NCBI RefSeq assembly: GCF_000770585.1
Contig: NZ_JNCF01000005.1
Location: forward strand, 33,876 to 97,875
Direction: 5' to 3'
From: Legionella norrlandica
Lineage (GTDB): Bacteria; Pseudomonadota; Gammaproteobacteria; Legionellales; Legionellaceae
Length of the DNA: 64,000 nt
In this document: positions 27,524 to 36,908 of the stretch, in pieces
Numbering within the stretch: the first letter of the stretch is position 1
Layout: the number at the start of each line of letters is the position of its first letter
The notes under the pieces: model-generated
The model's input: only the letters and a program-made list of their open reading frames with translations
What the model was told of the DNA's origin: nothing
The model's database searches: none
Position numbers and translations under genes: made by a program

Positions 27524-28756
27524 TTATACCTTGTGGATAATTAATTTTGATTCCATGTGTCGAATTTTTTGGTAATCTAAAAAAATGGACTCGCGGTCTC
27601 CAGCCAAACTAATAATTCCAATACTTGTTAGATAATCTACTGTCTGGGGCACCTGGTCACCATTTTTAAACCAAATATACTTATTAAGCAAAGTCGGCAA
27701 CATAGAAACTTCATCAAAGGCCTCAATATTCGATATTGTTCCTTTAGCAGGTGATTTCAAAAAAACAGGTACAACCGTTTTTTTGAAATCATAGTTTTTT
27801 GTCACGACATCACCATGGGCATAAATTTCAACTAATTTATCTGCTTGACTGCTGCCAGTTGCTTCTCTAGCAAATCCTACAACCGGACCTCCGCACATTC
27901 TCGCGCCTGACTCGATAAGGCGTGGTCCTTTTTCAGTGAGCATTATTTCGTTGTGAGCAGCTCCCCAGCGAACTCCCAAAGCATCTAGGGCTTTTTGAGT
28001 ATAATCAAATAATTCACTATGTATTCCTTCGCTGTAAGGAACAAATTCAACGTAATCGAAAACAGTTTTACGATCATTAGAAGAGGTTTTATTATACTTG
28101 ATCAAATGCGCCAAATAATGTTTTCCATTGGCGCTTACAGTGCCGACGGCAAATTCCGTACCAATAGCTTGTTCCTGTACAACCACTGTTTCGCTAATTT
28201 TTCCAGTAATTTTAGATGGCTCGGTTAAAACGTGGTTGAAAGCTCTTTTCCAATCCCCCATTGCTGGAATGTGGAAGACCTTATCACTGCCGGCAGAAAT
28301 TGGAGGTTTAATTATAAGCGGAGAATCAGCTAACTCGTTTGTCTTAATCCAAATTTCAACTTCATTTTCGGATGAAGTATTAAGTGTCTTAAGGGCAGGT
28401 ACACCCGCTTCATCCAAGGCTTTTTGCATTAGGGCTTTGTGTAATCTGTGAAGTGATTTCTTAGGATCATTGGTGAACTGAGGTGTTAAGGCTGTAGCAA
28501 GTTCTTCTGCCAGAGGAACTCCTTCTTCAGTACCAGGAATAATAGCAAGTGGGTTGTATTTCCTAAGAACCTCTACAAGGTTTGGTTGATAGGGAATAAT
28601 CTCGGCAAAATCGGAAGGTTGAATTTTCGCTCCAAATCCAATCCAGTTTGGGGATTTAAAAGTGATTGCAATAGCAGGTATCCCTCGAGACTTAAAAGTG
28701 GGAGCCAATTCTATTCCTGAAGATAATGGTTCAACAATAACGACTGGTCTATTCAC
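27524..28756 (-). CDS. ATP-grasp carboxylate-amine ligase
   Basis: 410 aa. A Rossmann-like N-terminal domain is followed by an ATP-grasp domain (about 110-310) with PLIIKPPISAGSDKVF, VVVQEQAIGTEFAVG and the metal site AAHNEIMLTEKGPRLIESGARM. Family members join a carboxylate to an amine using ATP, such as L-amino-acid ligases. It starts with GTG behind AAAGGAAT and overlaps the MFS gene by 8 bases, so it is the last gene of the isocyanide-type operon and probably makes an amide bond in its product. Confidence 0.8.
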   Translation of the reverse strand: MNRPVVIVEPLSSGIELAPTFKSRGIPAIAITFKSPNWIGFGAKIQPSDFAEIIPYQPNLVEVLRKYNPLAIIPGTEEGVPLAEELATALTPQFTNDPKKSLHRLHKALMQKALDEAGVPALKTLNTSSENEVEIWIKTNELADSPLIIKPPISAGSDKVFHIPAMGDWKRAFNHVLTEPSKITGKISETVVVQEQAIGTEFAVGTVSANGKHYLAHLIKYNKTSSNDRKTVFDYVEFVPYSEGIHSELFDYTQKALDALGVRWGAAHNEIMLTEKGPRLIESGARMCGGPVVGFAREATGSSQADKLVEIYAHGDVVTKNYDFKKTVVPVFLKSPAKGTISNIEAFDEVSMLPTLLNKYIWFKNGDQVPQTVDYLTSIGIISLAGDRESIFLDYQKIRHMESKLIIHKV

Positions 28757-29900
28757 GTAATATATTCCTTTTTGAGTTTTTAATTAATATTAACTGACAT
28801 ATCAATACGACAAGTAATAAAGTTGCAGCAGGGAAAGGAAGATAGATTTCCCTAAATCCAGAAGTAATTATTAGACCACCAAGAGTCGTTCCTAAAGCTC
28901 CTCCCAGCCCAATGGCTGAAGCATTGATAGCGGCAAGAATGTTCCCCTGTTGTTCATGCAGTTCAAGTAAAATGTGTTGCTGGGGAGTCGTTGTAGCCCA
29001 CCCGAAAGCGCCCCACATAAAGAAAGGAATTAATCCCCAATAGGGTAAGTTCTTCGTAAAAGGAATTGAAATGATAGTTAGCATGAGGCCAACTAAAATG
29101 AAAGCCATAATAACCCGTGGTTTTTCAGTTCGATCGATAAAAATCCCAACTAATGAGCTTCCTGTGAAACCTCCCAGTCCCCAAATAAACAACGTCATGG
29201 TGAGTGAATTGGGAGATCCTGATTGAATAGGGGCTACATACGAGTATAGTCCTAAGCTTGCCAGGGAAGTAAAACAGGTAATTCCAATGACTGATAGAAT
29301 TTTTTGGTCGACGAAAAGGCGAAGTCTATCTCCAAATGATGGAGATTTGGGTAGCATTATATCTGCATTTTGTAGTGAAAAACCAATTAATGCAAGTAAG
29401 CCTAAAGTAACGATATAGGCAATCGAGGTCTGCCAATGAAACAATGAACAAAGGTAAAGTCCAAAGGGAACGCCAAATACTACACCGGCACTATTAGCAC
29501 CCCAGACAAAACTTAAAACTCGCCCCTTGGCAGATGGATTAACAAGATGAATTGCAATGGTGATACATAACGGAGTAAAAATTCCAGCGCCTATTCCAGC
29601 AAAGGCCCTTCCTATTAGAAATAGTGCGATATTTTCAGAAACCAGCGTGATTAAATGGCCAAGAATGAATACAGTAAGTGCGAATTGAATAATGCGCTTA
29701 ACTGACTTATTAATAAAGAGCATTGAAAATAGTGGAGCTGAAAGAAAATAAGTCAAGCTAAATAAGGTAATACCTTGCCCGGTTATTGCAATTGATTGTC
29801 CGATAGTTTGGCCAATTTGAGGTAATAGTCCAGCAATTAGAAATGAGCTGCAGCCTACTGTAAACATTCCTATTGCTAAAAAAATTAGATTTTTCATCAT
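28749..29900 (-). CDS. MFS transporter (DHA1-type drug/metabolite exporter)
   Basis: 383 aa with 12 predicted hydrophobic segments. The early region LIAGLLPQIGQTIGQS and the loop motif GRAFAGIGAGIFTP match the DHA1 drug:proton antiporters (AraJ/PbuE-like). It overlaps both neighbours (8 and 4 bases), so it belongs to the pvc-like operon. Its likely job is export of the operon's product. Confidence 0.85.
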   Translation of the reverse strand: MMKNLIFLAIGMFTVGCSSFLIAGLLPQIGQTIGQSIAITGQGITLFSLTYFLSAPLFSMLFINKSVKRIIQFALTVFILGHLITLVSENIALFLIGRAFAGIGAGIFTPLCITIAIHLVNPSAKGRVLSFVWGANSAGVVFGVPFGLYLCSLFHWQTSIAYIVTLGLLALIGFSLQNADIMLPKSPSFGDRLRLFVDQKILSVIGITCFTSLASLGLYSYVAPIQSGSPNSLTMTLFIWGLGGFTGSSLVGIFIDRTEKPRVIMAFILVGLMLTIISIPFTKNLPYWGLIPFFMWGAFGWATTTPQQHILLELHEQQGNILAAINASAIGLGGALGTTLGGLIITSGFREIYLPFPAATLLLVVLICQLILIKNSKRNILRE

Positions 29901-31339
29901 AACCTAGTCAATTCAAGTAGAGATTCCGCTTTATCTAAAGGCGCGGACGCTTCAATATAGGAGTCAGGCCTAACTAAAATGGCCTGATTTATATACTGAG
30001 GACTATTGGTCCAATATTCTGCCTGGTATTTGTTTGAATAAATTTGAATAACTTTTACAAATTCGGGTAGATTTCGAATCAATTTCTGATCGCCAAAGAG
30101 TAATAGTGTGAATTTAGTGTAGTCTAGAAGAGAATAAAGTCGTGTTTTGACGAAGCCATTAAAAATTTCAAAATCATATAGTCGTGAGCCACGAAGCCCC
30201 TGGCCCCCATAACGAATCCCCATTCCAGTTATGTTTCCTGCACGATTTTGTACAATCTTTACGTAATCTTGGGCGTGGGTTCCGTTCTGTGAGTACTTGG
30301 TTGAACGAACAAGCTCACCAGAAGTTTCAATCACACTTTGAGCAACAGGTTTACGTTCGTCTTCATAACTCTGCAACAGTTCTGCAGGAGCACCGAAATT
30401 TATAACCATATTTAACTTCCACATGAGGTTGAATGCGTCAGCAAGACCTGTGTTGAGCCCTTGTCCTCCGTTTACTGAATGAATATGACAGGCGTCACCT
30501 GCAAGAAAAATACGATTTCGTATAAAGAATTTCTCGGCTACAGATTCCTTGACCGAAAATTGTGAAAACCAGACAATCTCTTCAAACCTTAAGGTATGAG
30601 GCTGCATGGCATGATTAATTTTGTCAGTGGCATCCCTTAGAGTAAAGTGTTTAGTATCCATTCTTACGTAAAACCTATCGATTTCTCCTTCCCTTGGGAT
30701 CCACGCCACATCGGATGTTTCAGCCTGAAAAACGATGATTTCGGGAACCTTTAAAAAATCAGTGTCTATAATGCCATCTATGACTGCCCATACTATTTGT
30801 GGTCGTATGATTTCAAAAGGTATTTTAAAGTGATTTCGAACAAAGGAACGAGACCCGTCCGCGCCTATAACGTAGCTTGATCGAATGCTTTCTCCATTGG
30901 ATAGAGTTGTGAGGCACTCTCCCCCATTAAGGGTGATATCCTCAATTGTCAATGAACGTCTTACTGCAGCGCCAATCGTTTTAAGCTTTTCATCCAACAG
31001 TTTCTCTACATAGGACTGTCCAAGCATCAGGAAATGTTTATGTAGGCAGCCTTCCAGTTTATCCCACCATGAAGATTGGCGGGAGATGAATTTTCCACCC
31101 GCCCATACTGAGCTGGTGTTGCAAGTTTTTCCCAAAGGATAGAGCTCAGCAAATAAATCGATTATCTCAAGGAGTTGTAGAGTGCGCGCGTTAAGAGCAT
31201 CTGCTCTACCAACTTCTAAAGGCCCATCACTCTTATCGACAATAATCGTGTGTAAACCACAAAGTTGTCCCAGGTATGAACACATAAGCCCAACAGGACC
31301 AGCTCCAACTATTACAATGTCTGCTGTTTGTGTGCTCAT
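29897..31339 (-). CDS. FAD-dependent aromatic monooxygenase (PHBH/MhpA-like)
   Basis: 480 aa. The N-terminal FAD-binding GXGXXG is VIVGAGPVGLMCSYLG, then the middle ADGSRSFVR motif and the late GDACHIHSVNGGQGLNTGLADAFNL, which are the three fingerprints of class A flavin monooxygenases. Such enzymes hydroxylate phenols or related rings with NAD(P)H and O2. ATGA overlaps at both ends put it between the 2OG oxygenase and the exporter. Tailoring of a Tyr-derived product is inferred. Confidence 0.88.
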   Translation of the reverse strand: MSTQTADIVIVGAGPVGLMCSYLGQLCGLHTIIVDKSDGPLEVGRADALNARTLQLLEIIDLFAELYPLGKTCNTSSVWAGGKFISRQSSWWDKLEGCLHKHFLMLGQSYVEKLLDEKLKTIGAAVRRSLTIEDITLNGGECLTTLSNGESIRSSYVIGADGSRSFVRNHFKIPFEIIRPQIVWAVIDGIIDTDFLKVPEIIVFQAETSDVAWIPREGEIDRFYVRMDTKHFTLRDATDKINHAMQPHTLRFEEIVWFSQFSVKESVAEKFFIRNRIFLAGDACHIHSVNGGQGLNTGLADAFNLMWKLNMVINFGAPAELLQSYEDERKPVAQSVIETSGELVRSTKYSQNGTHAQDYVKIVQNRAGNITGMGIRYGGQGLRGSRLYDFEIFNGFVKTRLYSLLDYTKFTLLLFGDQKLIRNLPEFVKVIQIYSNKYQAEYWTNSPQYINQAILVRPDSYIEASAPLDKAESLLELTRL

Positions 31340-32172
31340 TCGTAAGACTCAAGACCAGGGTTACCCAAAGGGGGGGTACTCAAAACATGAACGCGTTGAA
31401 TATGACGCGGAGATTTAGAGATAAACCCTTCTCTACCATGTAGCAGCGAAAAATTATCAGCAATGACTACATCCCCTATTTGCCATTCATGTGCATAAAA
31501 ATTGCTCGGGTGGTACAGGGCCTTCTTTAAACTGATATGGAAGGCATCTAATTCTTCATGACTAATTCCAATAAACTCAAGATCTGGTGGGTTTACAAAA
31601 TGCCCTTTGTCTTCAGAAGGAGGTTCATTGTAGCGAATGACTGACAAATCCTTTTGAGGGTGTTTGGTGATAATAGGCGACACAGTTTTACTATTATAAA
31701 ATTCCATTTTTCTTTGATAGATCCCAGTCACCTTGCCCCAAAGCTCTCTTAATTCAGGAGATGCATGTTTTAAGACTAAAATTGTGTTTGAAAAAGTGGT
31801 TCGTCCACCTTGTCCTAATAAAGGAGCTTTTACACAATGAAAAATTTGATATTCAGGGATTTGGGGGCGATACATACCATCCCAATGCAGTGGAACATAA
31901 CTATTATCAAAAATATGATCTTCTGGATTATCTTGCTCAATCAGCTCAAGTACTTTTCCAAATGGCCAAAGACTAACTTCCCCCCAGAATTCACAATAGT
32001 TAGAAAAATCCTCGGCATTTTGAAAAGTACCAAACCCTCTTAATAAAACAAGTTGTTCTTGCCAAAATAATTTGCGTAAGCTCTCTATATCCAGGTCTTT
32101 TACATTAATATTTATGCTATTAGGTTCTAAGAGCACACCAAATGGCTTAAGATGAGTAATCTTATAATTCAT
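31336..32172 (-). CDS. pvcB: PvcB-like Fe(II)/2-oxoglutarate oxygenase
   Basis: 278 aa TauD/TfdA-family enzyme. Iron ligands: H-x-D in PLHWDGMYRPQ and the distal His in SLLHGREGF, with a 2OG-binding Arg in HIQRVHVLS. PvcB acts on the isocyanide made by PvcA, oxidising and often decarboxylating it to a vinyl isocyanide. It starts at the ATG at 32172 with AGGAG, one base after the pvcA stop. The symbol is given because it directly follows a PvcA homologue. Confidence 0.85.
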   Translation of the reverse strand: MNYKITHLKPFGVLLEPNSININVKDLDIESLRKLFWQEQLVLLRGFGTFQNAEDFSNYCEFWGEVSLWPFGKVLELIEQDNPEDHIFDNSYVPLHWDGMYRPQIPEYQIFHCVKAPLLGQGGRTTFSNTILVLKHASPELRELWGKVTGIYQRKMEFYNSKTVSPIITKHPQKDLSVIRYNEPPSEDKGHFVNPPDLEFIGISHEELDAFHISLKKALYHPSNFYAHEWQIGDVVIADNFSLLHGREGFISKSPRHIQRVHVLSTPPLGNPGLESYE

Positions 32173-32173
32173 A

Positions 32174-33240
32174 CTATACTCCTGCTGTGGATAAACTCTC
32201 ATCTGTCATTAATTTATAATGACTGCGGCGTCCATCAGGAGAGTAAATTAATTTTGCACCTATCGCTTCAGCTTCTGAACGTTTCAGCAAGACATACCCA
32301 TTTTTGCTTTCAACGGCCACTCCATGCCATGGTGTCATCCAGCTTTCGCTTCCTATTAAACGAATTCCTAATTTTTTTGCGCCGCAAGTTTGTGGATGAA
32401 TGGATAATCGAACTGCCTCTGGAAAGTGCTCTCTAATTAAATTACTCCAGGCGTTACTCCTTCTGATAACCTCATATGCTTTGAAACGAGATTCTTTCTG
32501 GATAGCAGAACGACTTTTCGTTTGGTCTTTATGCATGGAGTCTTCAAATAAAAAGCGCGTGATTCCACGGTACATACGATTTGCTTCTTGTTCATCTGGC
32601 TTGCTGAAGATTTTGCGCCGTTGCGTACCTTATGCTTGAGAAAATCTAATGATTGTTCATAACTTTTCATCAGCTCGTTACGCATTTGGACAAAGTTGAG
32701 GTCTTTATAAAAGTCATCAAGGTTAAAAGTGGATATGTCTCGAAGAGACATTCCCTCTATCAATCTATCGAGTTCAACTTGATAAGCAGTCACATTGCTT
32801 TCCTTCATTCCAACCACATCACTAAAAACTCTTCCATCGGAACACAAAATAATTTTAATCCCAGGTGTGTAAAATTTTTTTATTCGTTGACAAAGATTCC
32901 CAAGAAAATTAAGTGCAAGTCGTTCAGCAAAATCTGGGAGTGGCCCAAGAACTTTTTCAGGGTTTGGAGACTTTCCAGGGAAGGCCGGCAATACAAAAAT
33001 AACAGGCTTATGTTTTTCCACTGCTGAAATAACTTTTGGTAAATGTGGTGAAAGGCATTTTTGACAATCTGTATGCTTACATGATTTGCTGATCTCTGGA
33101 ACACGGCGAAAAATCATGAACTCAGCTAATATCCTTTTAGCCATTTCCATAGCAGAATCGCTATCTGATGACTTTTTAAATTCGGAATTTTTAATAGAAT
33201 GATTTTGAACTGCAATTAAACTGAAAGCGGTATTTTTCAT
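32174..33240 (-). pseudogene. pvcA: PvcA/IsnA-type isocyanide synthase, one frameshift
   Basis: DIT1_PvcA family. The first frame (33240 down to about 32617) has VLPAFPGKSPNPEKVLGPLPD, KIILCSDGRVFSDVVGM and VTAYQVELDRL. The second frame (to 32174) has ANRMYRGITRFLFED and ESWMTPWHGVAVE. One extra A in the run at about 32613-32616 joins them (AKIFSKPDEQEANRMYRG) into about 355 aa. PvcA converts the amino group of Tyr or Trp into an isonitrile using ribulose-5-phosphate. If the break is real the whole pathway would be dead, yet every downstream gene is intact, so a sequence error is likely. Confidence 0.85.
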
Positions 33241-33293
33241 CTTTTCTCTCCTGTGTGAGTAGATTACTAACTTTCAATCAATAAATAAAATGA

Positions 33294-33316
33294 CTTATTC
33301 AAATGGTTGTGATAAG
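33294..33316. promoter_or_regulatory. candidate LysR-type operator between pvcA and lysR
   Basis: Inverted repeat CTTAT-N13-ATAAG in the 84-bp divergent intergenic region, ending 8 bases before the LysR start. It fits LysR-type sites in shape only. Confidence 0.4.
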
Positions 33317-33324
33317 ATTTACTT

Positions 33325-34182
33325 ATGTCTTTATTATTAGATGATATAAAATATTTTATAGTTGTTAGCGATACTCTTAACATTACAAGGGCTTCAGAAA
33401 TTATTGGGATATCTCAGCCTGCACTTAGTTATGCTGTAAAAAGATTAGAGAATAAACTTGGTGGACAACTACTTATTAGGCTTAAAAACGGTATCCAGCT
33501 AACAAAACTTGGAGAAGAGTTTAAGAAACGCTCTCATCGTCTATTATATGAATGGGAGCAGGCCCAAAATTTAGCTAATCCTGAATCAGGCCTTATTCAA
33601 GCAAGCTATACCATTGCTGTTCATCCCTCAGTTGCTCTTTACACTCTCGAATGTTTTATGCCAAAGCTTCAGGTTGGTTTCCCAGGGCTTGGATTTAATT
33701 TTATTCATGGCCTTTCAAGAGAGATGACAGAAAAAGTGATTAGTTGGGAAGCAGATTTTGGAATCGTTGTTAACCCGGTGAGACATCCCGATCTGGTTAT
33801 TAGCCAGCTATATAAAGATGAGGTCACTGTTTTTTATGCCAAGAACGCACAGGATAGGCTGATTTATGATGAAAACCTTGCTCAATCACAATACATTCTT
33901 AACAAAATCGGCAATAAAACCATTTTTAATGGTGTGCTTAAATCTGCTAACCTGGAAGTTGTGGCCAAGTTGACATCCTTAGGTCTTGGATACGGTCTTC
34001 TACCCACAAGGGTTGCGTCTCAATATAATCATCTTAAAAAACTAAAAGGTGCTCCTATATTTAAAGATGAGATTTGTTTAGTGTATAGACCTGAAAAACA
34101 CAACAATATAGCGAGTAAAAAAATTATCCAAATTATCAAGTCATCTCAATTTGAGAGAAATTATCTTGGAAAAAGCATTTGA
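33325..34182 (+). CDS. LysR-family regulator divergent from the pvc-like operon
   Basis: 285 aa. The N-terminal winged helix is FIVVSDTLNITRASEIIGISQPALSYAVKRLENKLG, followed by a substrate-binding domain (about 90-280). It is divergently transcribed from pvcA across 84 bp, the usual set-up for a LysR protein that controls the neighbouring operon in response to a pathway compound. It is somewhat shorter than the usual 300 aa. Confidence 0.87.
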   Translation: MSLLLDDIKYFIVVSDTLNITRASEIIGISQPALSYAVKRLENKLGGQLLIRLKNGIQLTKLGEEFKKRSHRLLYEWEQAQNLANPESGLIQASYTIAVHPSVALYTLECFMPKLQVGFPGLGFNFIHGLSREMTEKVISWEADFGIVVNPVRHPDLVISQLYKDEVTVFYAKNAQDRLIYDENLAQSQYILNKIGNKTIFNGVLKSANLEVVAKLTSLGLGYGLLPTRVASQYNHLKKLKGAPIFKDEICLVYRPEKHNNIASKKIIQIIKSSQFERNYLGKSI

Positions 34183-34361
34183 GACCGTAGCGAGAAGATA
34201 AGGGCGTTGAAGATACTGGATCTTTTTGAATTTTTTCGTGAAAACAGTAGCTACCACTACGGTGAGAAGATTACGCTCAGCGGTGAATTCAAAGATGGCA
34301 TTTAATAAAAATTCTTGGAATAAGGATTTTGAGGAAGATACTTCACTCTATGGAAGGATGA

Positions 34362-35483
34362 ATGAGCATGCTGCAACAAATTCTTGATGAAATTGGTGTT
34401 ACGATTAATGGTAATAAACCATACGATATCAAAATTCATGATAAGCGTTTTTACTTAGAAGTTCTTAAAAAAAAATCAATTGGCGCTGGCGAAAGCTATA
34501 TGAAAGGTTGGTGGGACTGTGATCAACTGGATGAATTATTTTATCGAATTTGCCGACATAAGCTTTATGATAAATTGTCATCAACATTGTCTAATCTTTT
34601 TTTAAATCTCAAATATTCCCTTTTCAATCAACAATCACGCAGCAAATCCGAAACAGTCGCCAATGTTCACTACAATTTAGGCAACCGATTATACGAATGT
34701 ATGCTAGGTAAAAGTATGGCCTATACTTGTGGCTATTGGAAAGAGGCAAGAAACCTGGATGAAGCAGAGTTCGCAAAGTACGAGCTTGTTTGTAAAAAGA
34801 TGTATCTTAATCCCGGAGAGAAGGTACTAGAACTTGGATGCGGATGGGGCGGCCTTGCGAAGTACATTGCGGAAAAATATGGGTGTGAAGTGGTTGCTTG
34901 TGATATAGGAAGGGAACCTGCTGCTTATGCAAAAAATCTTTGTAGGGATCTTCCAGTAAAAATATATCAATGCGATTATCGTGACATAGAGGTTTACAAT
35001 CTAAATGCAGAGAAGTTCGATAAAGTAGTCAGTGTTGGTGTTTTAGAACATGTTGGCTATAAAAATTATGGCACATTTCTCGATATAGCACGTCGATTTA
35101 TAAAAGATGATGGCTTATTCTTATTACATTCAATTGGTGGAAATGTGACAAAAATTTATTGTGATCCATGGATAAATAAATATATTTTCCCCAATGGTCA
35201 TTTACCCTCATTAAAACAGCTTGGCAAAGCGTTCGAAGGTCGATTTATAGTAGAAGATTTGCAAAATTTTGGTGCTTTTTATGATAAAACCTTATTAGGA
35301 TGGTATCAAAATTTAAATGCCCATTGGCACGAATTAAAGTCATCATACGATGAAAATTTTCATCGTATGATGAATTATTATTTGCTTACTTGTGCTGGAG
35401 GATTCCGCGCACGTGATATGGAGCTTTGGCAATTTGCGCTTACACCAAAAGGGATGTTACATGGATACACAAGTTTTCGATAA
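34362..35483 (+). CDS. cyclopropane-fatty-acid synthase-family lipid methyltransferase
   Basis: 373 aa. N-terminal CFA domain (VTINGNKPYDIKIHDKRFY, GAGESYMKGWWDC), then a SAM-binding motif VLELGCGWGGLAKYIAEKYG and the lipid-binding C-terminal region (YIFPNGHLPSL, FHRMMNYYLLTCAGGFRARDMELWQFAL). It transfers a methyl group from SAM to the double bond of membrane phospholipid acyl chains. It overlaps the FAD enzyme by 23 bases. That pairing, rather than a lone cfa, suggests methyl-branched instead of cyclopropane products. Confidence 0.88.
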   Translation: MSMLQQILDEIGVTINGNKPYDIKIHDKRFYLEVLKKKSIGAGESYMKGWWDCDQLDELFYRICRHKLYDKLSSTLSNLFLNLKYSLFNQQSRSKSETVANVHYNLGNRLYECMLGKSMAYTCGYWKEARNLDEAEFAKYELVCKKMYLNPGEKVLELGCGWGGLAKYIAEKYGCEVVACDIGREPAAYAKNLCRDLPVKIYQCDYRDIEVYNLNAEKFDKVVSVGVLEHVGYKNYGTFLDIARRFIKDDGLFLLHSIGGNVTKIYCDPWINKYIFPNGHLPSLKQLGKAFEGRFIVEDLQNFGAFYDKTLLGWYQNLNAHWHELKSSYDENFHRMMNYYLLTCAGGFRARDMELWQFALTPKGMLHGYTSFR

Positions 35484-36840
35484 TGCGGAAAGATTAAGAA
35501 AGTACGAAGAAAAAAAAGCAAAATTAATGCAAGAACTATTAGCTCTTTCTATTGCTCAGGGTAATGGAATTAGACTAAAGAAAACCACATCCAATCTATT
35601 TCGCGATCGGAAACCGGCAAAAAAGAAAATTGATGTAAGGCATTTTAATCAAGTCATTTCGATTGACTCAATCAATCAAACTGCTGAAATTGAAGGCATG
35701 ACAACGTATGAAGAAATCGTGAATAAGACGCTAGAATTCGATTTTCTACCTACGGTTGTCCCTCAATTGAAATCGATCACGATAGGAGGTGCACTCGCAG
35801 GTTGTGGTATTGAATCGTCCTCATTTCGTTATGGATTAGCCCATGAAACCATGCTGGAGTATGAAGTGATACTGGGTGATGGCCGTGTGATTACTGTCAA
35901 TCAGAATAATGAGCATCAAAAATTTTACTATGCCTTCCCTAATACTTATGGAACATTAGGCTATGCACTCAAAATTAAAATCAAACTTATTCCAGTAAAG
36001 AAATATGTAAAATTAAATCATTTACATTTTACTAATGCAGAGGAATATTTTCTTCAATTAAAGAAATTATGTGGAGAAAATCGAACACAAAGTCCCATTT
36101 GCTTTATCGATGGTGTTATCTTTGATAAAGATAATATGTATATCACCTTAGGCGAGTTTGTTGATGATGCGCCATTTACCAGCAATTACAAATACATGAA
36201 TATTTATTACCAATCCATCAAGAGAAAAAGCGTTGATTATCTAATAACAAAAGATTACATCTGGCGTTGGGATTCTGATTGGTTTTGGTGTTCCAAAAAT
36301 TTTTTTATGCAAAATTATTTTGTACGTTTCTTGTTTGGCAAATTAATGTTGAAGTCGACTGTTTATATGAAAATAAGACGTTTTTTTAATTCGAATAAAT
36401 TCGCACGAAAAGTGGCTGATGCAATGACTGGTCCAGTGGAATCAGTCATTCAGGATGTCGAAATTCCCATCCATCACGCCAAAAATTTCCTAGATTTTTT
36501 TCAACACGAAATTGGAATCAAACCAATTTGGATTTGTCCGACGAAGGCATATCAAGAAAATCATCTTTATTCATTTTATGAAATGGACCCTAATATACTG
36601 TATGTTAATTTCGGATTTTGGGATATGGTGCCAACAAAACATGAAGAAGGTTTTTACAATAAAAAAATCGAAAACAAAGTACAAGAATTAGATGGAAATA
36701 AATCCCTTTATTCACGGGTTTATTATTCTGAAGACCAATTTTGGAAAATATTTAATAAAGAATTGTATGATAGTTTGAAGAAACAATATGATCCAAAAGG
36801 AAGTTTCAGTGATTTATTTTTAAAATGTCATGGAAATTAA
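35461..36840 (+). CDS. FAD-linked oxidoreductase (DWF1/DHCR24-like)
   Basis: 459 aa. The FAD-binding PCMH-type domain is VISIDSINQTAEIEGMTTYEEIV, then LKSITIGGALAGCGIESSSFRYG and a C-terminal substrate domain. The closest known pattern is the DHCR24/DIMINUTO family, which also includes the flavoenzymes that reduce methylene fatty acids (BfaA-type) or desaturate branched ones (UfaD-type). I start at the ATG at 35461 inside the end of the methyltransferase gene; the overlap implies coupled translation. Confidence 0.8.
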   Translation: MDTQVFDNAERLRKYEEKKAKLMQELLALSIAQGNGIRLKKTTSNLFRDRKPAKKKIDVRHFNQVISIDSINQTAEIEGMTTYEEIVNKTLEFDFLPTVVPQLKSITIGGALAGCGIESSSFRYGLAHETMLEYEVILGDGRVITVNQNNEHQKFYYAFPNTYGTLGYALKIKIKLIPVKKYVKLNHLHFTNAEEYFLQLKKLCGENRTQSPICFIDGVIFDKDNMYITLGEFVDDAPFTSNYKYMNIYYQSIKRKSVDYLITKDYIWRWDSDWFWCSKNFFMQNYFVRFLFGKLMLKSTVYMKIRRFFNSNKFARKVADAMTGPVESVIQDVEIPIHHAKNFLDFFQHEIGIKPIWICPTKAYQENHLYSFYEMDPNILYVNFGFWDMVPTKHEEGFYNKKIENKVQELDGNKSLYSRVYYSEDQFWKIFNKELYDSLKKQYDPKGSFSDLFLKCHGN

Positions 36841-36853
36841 GTGATTGAGAAAA

Positions 36854-36886
36854 CGTGAGGCAAAGGAATCACCAATTGGCCTCACG
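36854..36886. terminator. bidirectional terminator
   Basis: Eight-bp stem CGTGAGGC / GCCTCACG with a 17-base loop followed by ACTTTTCT on the plus strand, between the convergent FAD-enzyme and ankyrin genes. Confidence 0.65.
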
Positions 36887-36908
36887 ACTTTTCTCCTTAT
36901 AATATAAG

